DNA from: Brevibacillus_F sp035644815
Lineage (GTDB): Bacteria > Bacillota > Bacilli > Brevibacillales > Brevibacillaceae
Assembly: GCA_035644815.1 (NCBI GenBank)
Contig: DASQNU010000240.1
Coordinates: forward strand, 1-64,000
Reading direction: 5' to 3'
DNA: 64,000 bases
Under the pieces are notes generated by a model, which saw only the letters and a program-made list of their open reading frames with translations, was not told the DNA's origin and made no database searches. This document shows positions 7,893 to 15,846 of this stretch, in pieces. Numbering within the stretch: the first letter of the stretch is position 1; the number at the start of each line of letters is the position of its first letter. The position numbers and the translations under genes were made by a program.

Positions 7893-8566
7893 TGCCGCTT
7901 CACCCCATCGCTTTTCACGATGTAATCCACAAAGATCCCGGGCGTCACAATCTGCTCTGGATCGATGTCTCCTGCCGGAACGATCTCCTCTACCTCCGCA
8001 ATGGTGACGTCGGCGGCCATGGCCACCAGTGGATTTAGGTTCCTCGCCCCTTTTTCATAAATCAGGTTGCCGAAAGTGTCCGCCACTCTGGCGTAAACAA
8101 TGCCCACATCCGCTGTGATGGCTGGCTCGATCCAATAGTTGCGCCCCGCAACGTTTACCTGTTGCTTCCACGATCTATCGACTCCTTCCAGTCCACCATC
8201 CACTAGAATACCAGCGATGCCGACGCCACCCGCGCGGATTTTTTCAGCCAAAACCCCTTGCGGATAAAACTCCACTTCGAGTCTCCCTTCCATCATTTGC
8301 CGGCCAGCCTCGGGATTGGAGCCGATATGGGTGGTCTGCAGCCTTTTTACCCTGCTGTGGCTGATCAACCGCCCAGCGCCCAAATCTGGATAACCGGCGT
8401 CATTGCCGGTAAGTGTCAGTTCTTGCACCCCTTTTTTCAAAATACCTTCAATCAGGGTAGCCGGGGTACCGATGCCACCGAATCCCCCGTACATGAGGTG
8501 CGTACCGTCCGACACTGATTCCAATGCTTGTTCCACTGTTGCGATTTTGGATAGAATGGTGTGCAA
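7883..8566 (-). CDS. scoA: 3-oxoacid CoA-transferase subunit A
   Basis: Alpha subunit of the same class I CoA-transferase. The 227 residues contain the CoA-binding glycine-rich GGFGGIGTPATLIEGI, TLTGNDAGYPDLG, HIGSNPEAGRQMMEG, EFYPQGVLAEKIRAGG and DVGIVYARVADTFGN. It starts with TTG at 8566, preceded by a modest AAGAG. A sigma-54 promoter lies 44-60 bases upstream of the start, so transcription should depend on the divergent PAS/AAA+ activator. It resembles ScoA/AtoD; the true acceptor acid is unknown. Confidence 0.92.
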   Translation of the reverse strand: MHTILSKIATVEQALESVSDGTHLMYGGFGGIGTPATLIEGILKKGVQELTLTGNDAGYPDLGAGRLISHSRVKRLQTTHIGSNPEAGRQMMEGRLEVEFYPQGVLAEKIRAGGVGIAGILVDGGLEGVDRSWKQQVNVAGRNYWIEPAITADVGIVYARVADTFGNLIYEKGARNLNPLVAMAADVTIAEVEEIVPAGDIDPEQIVTPGIFVDYIVKSDGVKRQWG

Positions 8567-8609
8567 TTTGAATCACTCTTTTTAGCGTTATTACACTCAA
8601 AGAATGAAA

Positions 8610-8625
8610 GCAAAATCTGTGCCAA
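8610..8625 (-). promoter_or_regulatory. Sigma-54 (-24/-12) promoter of scoAB and ABC transporter
   Basis: On the minus strand the sequence reads TTGGCAC, 5 bases, TTGC, essentially the sigma-54 consensus with the invariant GG and GC correctly spaced. It lies between scoA and a divergently encoded sigma-54 activator. Confidence 0.9.
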
Positions 8626-8677
8626 GCCGAAAAAGCCTTACATGACGTCATTATCCGTACAGCATCAGATCTGTATC

Positions 8678-8750
8678 GAGTCGAAATCGATTCACATACC
8701 GTTCAGACATAGGCATAGATGGCGGGTTAGAGTCGAATCGATTTCGATTC
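8678..8750. promoter_or_regulatory. Pair of palindromic enhancer sites for the sigma-54 activator
   Basis: GAGTCGAAATCGATTC (8678-8693) and GAATCGATTTCGATTC (8735-8750) are near-identical inverted repeats with 7-bp arms TCGATTC. They sit about 55-125 bases upstream of the -24 element, the usual distance for bacterial enhancer sites. A further CGATTC half-site occurs at 8766-8771. Confidence 0.75.
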
Positions 8751-8832
8751 AATTGTGGTCAAAACCGATTCGAATTGTTAAAATAATGAAAAAATTATAA
8801 CACCAAAACTTCCTGTATAGAGGTGAAGTCGT

Positions 8833-10263
8833 GTGGAGAAAGATGCGGAAATCCTTTCCCTATTTAAAATGAGCCAGGTAATAGACATTTTCAACGTACT
8901 CGCGGACGGCATTTACATCTCGGACGCTCAGGGAAATACCTTATGGTTGAACAATGCAAGCGAAAATCTTTGCGGTGTGCCAAAAGCGGAACTCATCGGC
9001 CGCAACGTTGCAGACTTGGAAGAAATGGGAATTTTCAAGCCTTCCGTCACACGGTTGGTGCTGGAAAAGGGTGAACCGACCACGACGATCCAGCTCGTCA
9101 ACAACAAGGGAAAATTCCTTGTCACGGGCCATATCATCCCGGATGAACAGGGGAAACCGGAGCTGATCATCGCCCATTCCCGCGACATCACGGAAGCGGC
9201 TCGTGCCAGTTCGCAGCTGGAAGAGACGGTGTCGCTTCTGAAGCGGTACAGTGAAGAGATTAAGCTGATGAAGCGGGAAGCAAGTCAGGGCATGTCCACA
9301 ATGCTGATTGGAAGCAGCCGTGCTTATCTCTCGCTTCTGGAGTTAATCAAAAAAGTGTCAGTCGTCGATACTACCGTATTGATTACCGGAGAAACCGGAG
9401 TCGGCAAAAGCATGATCGCGGAGCATATCCATCAGTTGAGTGAGCGTAGCAGCTCGCCATTCGTCCATGTAAACTGCAGCGCGATACCTGAAACCCTGAT
9501 CGAATCGGAGCTGTTCGGCTATCAAAAGGGAGCGTTTACCGGTGCTAGCCAGACGGGGAAAATGGGATTAGTCAAAATGGCAGATAAAGGAACACTGTTT
9601 CTTGACGAGATCAGTGAACTCCCCTATCATCTCCAGTCTAAACTGCTGCTGCTATTGCAGAATAAAACCTTCATGCCGATCGGAGGCACCAAAACGTATA
9701 CCGCGGACGTGCGGATCATCGCTGCCACCAATGCGAATCTGCTTGACTTGGTCAGAATCGGCAAATTCAGGCATGATCTGTATTACCGCCTGAATATCCT
9801 GCCTGTGAATGTGCCGCCCCTGCGCGAACGAAAAGAAGATATTTTTCCACTGCTACACCACTACTTGAAAAAGTTCAACACAAAACATCATCATCAGCGA
9901 CGTTTCTCCACAGAAGTCCTGGATGTGCTCCATCATTACGAGTGGCCAGGCAACGTCCGAGAACTTGAGAATCTGGTTGAACGGATCGTCATTACAGCGA
10001 GACAGGACGAAATCCACGTATCCGATCTGCCGGAAGAGCTGCGCAGCATTAGCGGCTTAGAGGAAAGCCTGCTTGCGCTCGGGGGCAATCTCTCCCTTAC
10101 CGAGCGGGTTGAAAAAATCGAAGCGGAACTGATCGTTCAAGCGTTGAGGCTGCACAAAACCAGCCGTAAAACCGCATCAGCACTGGGCATTACCCAATCG
10201 CTTTTGATGCGGAGGGTCAAAAAATACGGGATACAACTGGAAGGTGTGGAGGCAATGACTTGA
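8833..10263 (+). CDS. Sigma-54-dependent transcriptional activator, PAS-AAA+-HTH
   Basis: Enhancer-binding protein that remodels sigma-54 RNA polymerase using ATP. It has an N-terminal PAS domain (about 12-122, GIYISDAQGNTLWLNNASE), a short coiled linker, an AAA+ domain with Walker A GETGVGKS (186-193), the sigma-54 loop GAFTGA (233-238), Walker B TLFLDEI (254-260) and PGNVRELENLVER, and a Fis-type helix-turn-helix at the C-terminus (HKTSRKTASALGITQSLLMR). The GTG at 8833 follows AGAGGTGAAG. It faces scoAB and the ABC transporter, which it presumably activates in response to a small molecule bound by PAS. Confidence 0.93.
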   Translation: MEKDAEILSLFKMSQVIDIFNVLADGIYISDAQGNTLWLNNASENLCGVPKAELIGRNVADLEEMGIFKPSVTRLVLEKGEPTTTIQLVNNKGKFLVTGHIIPDEQGKPELIIAHSRDITEAARASSQLEETVSLLKRYSEEIKLMKREASQGMSTMLIGSSRAYLSLLELIKKVSVVDTTVLITGETGVGKSMIAEHIHQLSERSSSPFVHVNCSAIPETLIESELFGYQKGAFTGASQTGKMGLVKMADKGTLFLDEISELPYHLQSKLLLLLQNKTFMPIGGTKTYTADVRIIAATNANLLDLVRIGKFRHDLYYRLNILPVNVPPLRERKEDIFPLLHHYLKKFNTKHHHQRRFSTEVLDVLHHYEWPGNVRELENLVERIVITARQDEIHVSDLPEELRSISGLEESLLALGGNLSLTERVEKIEAELIVQALRLHKTSRKTASALGITQSLLMRRVKKYGIQLEGVEAMT

Positions 10264-10380
10264 GGACTTCTTCCCCCATATGTTCGATTCTCCAAAAGGG
10301 GAAAGAATGCATTATTGGTGCGGGAATTGTAATGTTCCCGTTATGTCAAAAATACTATTTTCGCGCAACTCTACTTGTTT

Positions 10381-10429
10381 ATGTGCGACTTCTTCCATAA
10401 GGGAAATCTTCTAAGAGTTAGTCGCACAT
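10381..10429. repeat. 10-bp inverted repeat, possible bidirectional terminator
   Basis: ATGTGCGACT and AGTCGCACAT form a perfect stem across a 29-base loop, between the convergent sigma-54 activator and MATE genes. Neither side has a clear U-tract. Confidence 0.45.
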
Positions 10430-10529
10430 GAACCTTTTGTAATTCAGTTAATAATCGATTCACATCGCAAAAAGACATCTCAAAAAGAATATTGATCGAT
10501 ATGTTCGAAAACATCTTGATCGCTTGAAA

Positions 10530-11882
10530 TCATTGTACTCCCAAGACTCGCAATGATTTTCTCATCCATATCCGTAAATTCCATCTCTTTAACAAGATCA
10601 GCCCCCGTAACCACTCATCTATAACGAATGCGATCCATATCCCCATGAGGCCAAGTTCAAAGTGAATCGCAAGAACATAGGACACAACTACACTAATACC
10701 CCACATGGAGATGATCCCTAAATAAACTGCAAAGTGGATATCCCCCAATGCTCGCAATGCACCCAAGATTACCAAGTTTAAGGAACGCCCAGGTTCTAAG
10801 AGGATCGTAATTAGAAGAAGGATGCTTCCAGTTTGAATAATGGCCGGATTATCCGTAAATATCTTAAAAAGCGATTCAGAGAAAACATAGATGATGATCC
10901 CCATCCCAAGCGAAATGACAAAAGAAATACGCGTGCTAGTAAGACATCGTTCATAGACACGCTGAAATTGCTTCGCACCTGCCAAATGTCCGATCAAGAT
11001 TTGAGTACCTTGACTGATTGCCATACTGAATAGATAGATAAACATCATAAGGTTCTCCGTATAAACCTTGGTTGTGATCACTTGAGTTCCGAGAAACGTA
11101 GCGACATAGGTAATGGCCAATTGAGAGGTATGGTACGATAATAGCTCGCAAGCGGATGGTATCCCTATCTGAATCAGCCTTTGCAGATGCTCCAACGGCA
11201 ATCTACATACATGTAAAAACGGAAGTGGAGACTCAACTCGTTTCATTAAAATCACGAGAATAACGACTAGCCCAATTGCTTTACTAATTGTTGTTGTGAT
11301 AGCAACACCAAAAACTCCTAAAATCGGTATCCCAAAGGGCCCGAAAATAACCAAGTAATTCCCAATCACATCAAACAAGTTCATGCCGATCGTAATAAAC
11401 ATGACATCCTTTGTGAAGCCATAGCTTCTAAGAACAGCACTAACGGTTAATATAACTGATGAAATAAAAGAAAATCCGCCTACGATTGTGATGTAGAGCT
11501 TGGCTTCACTAAACAATTCATCGGGTAACCCCATTACTTGAAGAATGTAGTCTCCCCACAAAAAAACACTCCCGCTCAATAACACCCCAAAAAATAGATT
11601 TGTAACTATGGAAATGACTGCTACTTCAACTGCTTTTTGTGCTTCCTTTGCGCCAATGTGATTCGCAACTAACACAGAAGTACCTGTTGCGATCACACCG
11701 AAAAACAGGAGGATGATATAGATGATTCTATTGGCTACTCCAACCGAAGCGACGGAATTATCAGAATACTGACTAAGCATTAACGTATCAGCATTGCCCA
11801 TTAACATATGTAGAAATAATTCGATAAAAATCGGCCATGTTAATGCAAATAAGCTCAAGTTTCCTACATGTTTCCCCGTCAT
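10530..11882 (-). CDS. MATE family efflux transporter
   Basis: Multidrug/toxin extrusion antiporter of about 450 residues and twelve predicted membrane helices. Both MATE repeats are visible: the N-terminal ALTWPIFIELFLHMLMGNADTLMLSQYSD with ANRIIYIILLFFGVIATGTSVLVA, and the C-terminal ENLMMFIYLFSMAISQGTQILIG. The ATG at 11882 follows GAGGAAACAAC. The substrate is unknown. It is followed by no obvious partner; a LysR gene lies upstream in the same direction but is separated by a terminator. Confidence 0.92.
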   Translation of the reverse strand: MTGKHVGNLSLFALTWPIFIELFLHMLMGNADTLMLSQYSDNSVASVGVANRIIYIILLFFGVIATGTSVLVANHIGAKEAQKAVEVAVISIVTNLFFGVLLSGSVFLWGDYILQVMGLPDELFSEAKLYITIVGGFSFISSVILTVSAVLRSYGFTKDVMFITIGMNLFDVIGNYLVIFGPFGIPILGVFGVAITTTISKAIGLVVILVILMKRVESPLPFLHVCRLPLEHLQRLIQIGIPSACELLSYHTSQLAITYVATFLGTQVITTKVYTENLMMFIYLFSMAISQGTQILIGHLAGAKQFQRVYERCLTSTRISFVISLGMGIIIYVFSESLFKIFTDNPAIIQTGSILLLITILLEPGRSLNLVILGALRALGDIHFAVYLGIISMWGISVVVSYVLAIHFELGLMGIWIAFVIDEWLRGLILLKRWNLRIWMRKSLRVLGVQ

Positions 11883-11998
11883 GTTGTTTCCTCACTTTAC
11901 AGGTTATTTCATCCCTGCTCATCATGATATGACGGAAATAAATCTAAAAAAATAGAACGTTTTCGAACCGATTGTTCAGTATTTCTGAATAAAAAGAA

Positions 11999-12032
11999 TA
12001 AAAATGACACTTTCCCAAGCAAGAAAGTGTCA
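11999..12032 (-). terminator. Terminator overlapping the stop codon of the LysR gene
   Basis: TGACACTTTC pairs with GAAAGTGTCA and is followed on the minus strand by TTTTTATTC. The TGA stop of the LysR gene is the first base triplet of the stem. Confidence 0.85.
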
Positions 12033-12962
12033 CTCAAAGGATTTTTCAAGTTTTTCCTGTAGTGCTGCAAAGAGCGTTGTTACTGCTTTTCCAAGTGATT
12101 TTTCTTTTCGAAGCAATCCAATCGACAAACTCAAATCGACATCTTGTATTTCTCGATAAACAGTAGCTGCAGGTGGAGTTTGAACAATCGTTACAGGCAA
12201 CAGGGCTACACCAATTCCACCTTGCACAAATTGAATAATGGTGTCGCTATCGCCAATCTCGATGGCAGGCTTTACCGTTAAACCTAGTTCAGCGAAACGC
12301 TGCTCTAGAGTTGCTCGATATGAGTTCAATGGTTCAGATAAAAGAAGATTGATGTTCCCTAAATCTTGTAATGTGATGCAACTTTTTTTAGCAAGAGGAT
12401 GCTGTTCAGGGAATAGTAATCCTACTTTTTCAATGAATAATGGTACCTTTCTTAGACCGGTTGTTTCATTAGGAAGAATCGGACCAATTCCAATATCCAG
12501 TTCCTCATGCAAAATACGATCACAAATCGTGTCCGTCCTAATGAACTCAATCGATAACGTCACTTTGGGATTCTCCTTCAAAAACTGGATGAGGATCGGA
12601 GGCAAGTGTTTTTTTCCCACTGTTTCAATCACGCCAATTCGTACATGCCCCTGAATGGTTTGCGAAATATCTAAAAGCGTCTTTTCCTTTAACTCCATTG
12701 CTTGGTCTAATAAGCGGCTTGCGTGTTCCCAAAAAACTTGCCCTTCATGAGTTAACACCATTCTTCGACCACTTTTTTCAAAGAGTTTTATTTCCAAATA
12801 CTCTTCAAGCTGTTGTATGTGCAGAGAAATCGTAGACTGTGCGTATCCAAGTGTTTCAGCCGCATTTAAGAAGCTTCCTTTTTTTAGAATCATTTGGATG
12901 GTAAGTAATTGTTTTATCTCTATTGAATTTTCCTCCTTGCTATTTGGATTGAACAGGTTCAA
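12030..12962 (-). CDS. LysR family transcriptional regulator
   Basis: DNA-binding regulator with an N-terminal winged helix-turn-helix (NAAETLGYAQSTISLHIQQL) and a two-lobed effector domain (IRTDTICDRILHEELDIGIG, QFVQGGIGVALLPVTIV). The start is unsettled. A TTG at 12962 has no ribosome binding site, while a strong AAGGAGG lies at 12938-12932, 8 bases before an ATA codon (12923) at which the LysR homology begins (IEIKQLLTIQ). The next ATG (12878 region) would cut into the first helix. The target may be the MATE gene or an unlinked gene. Confidence 0.88.
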   Translation of the reverse strand: MNLFNPNSKEENSIEIKQLLTIQMILKKGSFLNAAETLGYAQSTISLHIQQLEEYLEIKLFEKSGRRMVLTHEGQVFWEHASRLLDQAMELKEKTLLDISQTIQGHVRIGVIETVGKKHLPPILIQFLKENPKVTLSIEFIRTDTICDRILHEELDIGIGPILPNETTGLRKVPLFIEKVGLLFPEQHPLAKKSCITLQDLGNINLLLSEPLNSYRATLEQRFAELGLTVKPAIEIGDSDTIIQFVQGGIGVALLPVTIVQTPPAATVYREIQDVDLSLSIGLLRKEKSLGKAVTTLFAALQEKLEKSFE

Positions 12963-13058
12963 ATGAGGTACTACTTTTGTTAAATCTCAGCTTGCGGTGT
13001 TATTACCCCGGTTAGCCTCCTAGTGTACGCAGAGTATCATAGTCCGGTTAGCTACGCT

Positions 13059-13943
13059 TTATTTTGTTATCCACAACCTCTCCACGATTGTACCTATTTC
13101 ATGAAGCCCAGGATCAGTTTTTTTATCCTTCAGATAGCCAAAATGAAGATCAATGTAGAGATCGATACCTTTCCAAATCTGCAGCATGTTTTCCTTAGCA
13201 AACCGCATAGCTACTGGTTCAGCCAGAAGTGAACAACCGATTTCTCCTTGCACCAATTTCCCTATCAAGGATTCGTCATCGACATACATGATTTTTTGAG
13301 GAAACATATCCTGCTGCGTGAAGTAATCGATAGATTGTTTATAGAAAGGGCAACCTTTCGTTGTCCAAATCCACGGCTTATCTGCAAAATACTTCAGGGA
13401 CAATTCCTTCTCAGGTGGTACATCCCAGCTGTTAGGATAGACAACAACCATCCTGAAGGAATGGAGTTTGATTGAATGTACGGACGGCTGTGAAACATCC
13501 CCATAGTAAAAACCAGCGTTTATTTTTGAGTTGATCAAATTCTCATTGAAATCCTCGCTTTTTATATCGATAAAATGCAATTCTACCTGAGGCAAGCATT
13601 CCGAAATACGTTCGATCAATTTTTCCAATCGAAGAAGTTGACCGTCTGTATTCAATCCGATCCGAATGGGTTCCAATAAAATTCTCTGTAATTCGCCCGC
13701 TTTTTGATAGAAATCATCTACGGAGGCGAGTATTTTTTCTGCTTCCAGCAACAGTATCGAACCTTTTTCAGTAATAGTCATCCCTTTGGATGTACGATAA
13801 AAGAGAGGAAACCCTACTTCTTTTTCCAAGGCTTTGATGTGTGCGCTTGCAGCCGGTTGACTCGCGTTCAGATGCGCTGCTGCTTCTGTCAAGTTGCCAG
13901 TTTGGGCAATTTCTATAAAGGTCTTTAATTGATACAGCTCCAA
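13059..13943 (-). CDS. LysR family transcriptional regulator, divergent from lysE
   Basis: A 294-residue LysR protein with helix-turn-helix NLTEAAAHLNASQPAASAHI and a periplasmic-binding-like effector domain (RIGLNTDGQLLRLEKLIERI, LVQGEIGCSLLAEPVAMRF). It starts with TTG at 13943 behind AAGGGGTGG. It is divergent from a LysE-type exporter with 137 bases between, the classic LysR-target layout, so it probably controls that exporter in response to its substrate. Confidence 0.92.
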   Translation of the reverse strand: MELYQLKTFIEIAQTGNLTEAAAHLNASQPAASAHIKALEKEVGFPLFYRTSKGMTITEKGSILLLEAEKILASVDDFYQKAGELQRILLEPIRIGLNTDGQLLRLEKLIERISECLPQVELHFIDIKSEDFNENLINSKINAGFYYGDVSQPSVHSIKLHSFRMVVVYPNSWDVPPEKELSLKYFADKPWIWTTKGCPFYKQSIDYFTQQDMFPQKIMYVDDESLIGKLVQGEIGCSLLAEPVAMRFAKENMLQIWKGIDLYIDLHFGYLKDKKTDPGLHEIGTIVERLWITK

Positions 13944-14080
13944 CTATCCGCCACCCCTTAGATATAATTGCATGAAACTATTCCGTTTTTCGAATGGATC
14001 TGATCAGATATTGAAATTGGACGATTTAACATTGATGGTCTATAGTAACCACAGAAAGACTAATAAAGGAGTGTGGATTC

Positions 14081-14662
14081 GTGTCGATTTTCCTTGCAAT
14101 GTGCCTTTTTTCATTTTCCATGTCGATCTCTCCAGGCCCAGTAAATATAACGATTCTTTCTTCAGGGGTCAATTATGGATTTAAGCGCACATTACCTTTC
14201 GTATCCGGTTCAACAGTCGGGTTTACATTCTTGTTGACTGCTGTGGGATTAGGGATATCCAATCTCGTTGCGCAAGCCCCCATGTTCTATGAATGGCTAA
14301 AATATCTTGGAACAATCTATATGAGTTATATCGGATACAAAATTATGGTTTCGCGCCCTGATATCGAGCTAAAAGAGGAACAACTTCCGCGTTTTCGTCA
14401 AGGTTTTCTCATGCAGTGGCTAAATCCGAAGGCATGGATAGCATGTCTTTCTGGTGTTTCTGCTTTTGGTTTGAACACTTCTTATTCAATGCTATTTATC
14501 TTTACGAGTATTTATTTTCTCATTTGTTATCTTTCACTTATCGCTTGGGCCATTCTGGGATCCAAATTACAATTTCTTATGAAAGTGAAGAACGGCATTA
14601 AGGTTTTTAACTTGGCAATGGGCGGTTCTTTGATTATTGTAGCAATATTTCTTTTGTTTTGA
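14081..14662 (+). CDS. LysE/RhtB family amino acid exporter
   Basis: A 193-residue membrane protein with about six helices. The family signature is seen in SISPGPVNITILSSGVNYG, FVSGSTVGFTFLLTAVGLG and MQWLNPKAWIACLSGVSAF. Proteins of this family export amino acids or derivatives such as lysine, threonine or cysteine. The GTG at 14081 follows AAAGGAG by 9 bases; the annotated frame continues through the conserved GYKIM loop. Likely regulated by the divergent LysR protein. Confidence 0.92.
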   Translation: MSIFLAMCLFSFSMSISPGPVNITILSSGVNYGFKRTLPFVSGSTVGFTFLLTAVGLGISNLVAQAPMFYEWLKYLGTIYMSYIGYKIMVSRPDIELKEEQLPRFRQGFLMQWLNPKAWIACLSGVSAFGLNTSYSMLFIFTSIYFLICYLSLIAWAILGSKLQFLMKVKNGIKVFNLAMGGSLIIVAIFLLF

Positions 14663-14744
14663 ACTTATGAAAATCATCTAGTAACATACCTGGAGGCATC
14701 TTTTCATAAAAAAACCATATACATTGGCTTCACTAACTAAATAT

Positions 14745-14770
14745 GAAAAACCTGTACCATTCGTACAGGT
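14745..14770 (-). terminator. Terminator of the cobalamin ring operon
   Basis: ACCTGTAC and GTACAGGT form the stem, followed on the minus strand by TTTTTCATATT. It lies about 20 bases past the cobT stop and closes the 14-kb run of cbi genes. Confidence 0.85.
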
Positions 14771-14787
14771 ACAGGCATGTGTTAGGG

Positions 14788-15843
14788 TTACTCCTGTTTT
14801 GTGGAAACACCTGCTGAAGCAAATGTAGCCATTTCCCCTATCATACGGACCGCCGCTTCCAAAATAGGGAAAGCAACCGCGGCGCCGCTCCCTTCTCCTA
14901 ATCGCAGCTGCAAATCAAGAATCGGATCGGCAGACAATTCAGCCAGCACACGGGCATGCCCTACCTCCTGCGAGCGATGACCAAATAACAGATATTCACG
15001 TGCGTGAGGTTGAAGATGAACGGCAAGCAGCGCCGCTACGGAAGAGATGAAGCCGTCTACGAGAACCGGGATGCGCTGAGCTGCTGCTCCGATCACCGCA
15101 CCTGTCATCGCTCCGATTTCAAGTCCCCCTACTTTAGCCAATACATCAATCGGATCAGCAGCGTTGGGGCGACGAATCTCCAGCGCTTTTTTCACAATTT
15201 CCTTTTTATGTGAGAGTACATCTTCCGTCACCCCGGTTCCTCTGCCAACAATCTCTTCTACATCGGCTCCGGATAGAGCTGCGAGAATCGCGCTGCTGCT
15301 TGTCGTGTTTCCGATCCCCATCTCTCCGATGATCAGTAACCGCGCTCCTTCCGCGATAATGGCTTCCGCGCATTCGATGCCGACTGCCAGACAGCGCTCT
15401 GCCTCCGTTCGCGTCATTGCATCCTCGCGCAGCATGTTGCCGGTGCCTGGGCGGACTTTCTTTTTCCAGATATCAGGAGCTTCCGGATTGCTGCTTACGC
15501 CTACATCCACCACTCGCAGTATTCCGCCAATGTGGCGCGAGAAGACATTGATGGCGGCCCCTCCGCTCGCGAAATTCATGACCATCTGGGCAGTCACTTC
15601 CTGAGGAAACGCGGATACGCCTTCCGCTACCACACCATGATCGCCTGCAAAAACCAAAATACCGGGTGGAAAAATCTGCGGAATCGGCTCACCTGTCATG
15701 GCAGCCAGCTGGATAGCAAGCTCCTCCAATCTCCCTAAACTGCCCGGGGGCTTGGTAAGCTGATCAATGTGGCGGCGGGCTTTCTCAGCTGCTTCCGTAT
15801 CCATGGCGGGTATCACACGTTCTACGGTGCCGTGATCACTCAT
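14788..15843 (-). CDS. cobT: Nicotinate-nucleotide--dimethylbenzimidazole phosphoribosyltransferase
   Basis: Activates the lower ligand of cobalamin: it converts dimethylbenzimidazole and nicotinate mononucleotide to alpha-ribazole phosphate. The 351 residues cover the whole family: KPPGSLGRLEELAIQLA, FAGDHGVVAEGVSAFPQEVT, GEMGIGNTTSSSA, GGLEIGAMTGAVIGAA and the C-terminal RLGEGSGAAVAFPILEAA, which holds the catalytic Glu. It begins 3 bases after cbiP, with GGAAGGAG inside that gene's end. It is the last gene of the riboswitch-controlled ring operon, while its partner genes cobU and cobS are in the upstream operon. Confidence 0.97.
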   Translation of the reverse strand: MSDHGTVERVIPAMDTEAAEKARRHIDQLTKPPGSLGRLEELAIQLAAMTGEPIPQIFPPGILVFAGDHGVVAEGVSAFPQEVTAQMVMNFASGGAAINVFSRHIGGILRVVDVGVSSNPEAPDIWKKKVRPGTGNMLREDAMTRTEAERCLAVGIECAEAIIAEGARLLIIGEMGIGNTTSSSAILAALSGADVEEIVGRGTGVTEDVLSHKKEIVKKALEIRRPNAADPIDVLAKVGGLEIGAMTGAVIGAAAQRIPVLVDGFISSVAALLAVHLQPHAREYLLFGHRSQEVGHARVLAELSADPILDLQLRLGEGSGAAVAFPILEAAVRMIGEMATFASAGVSTKQE

Positions 15844-15846
15844 CGT

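Noticed and set aside
10264..10529. Possible extra terminator CGGGAA/TTCCCG near 10330
   Set aside because: Stem of only 6 bp with no U-tract; reported only the stronger 10-bp repeat at 10381-10429.
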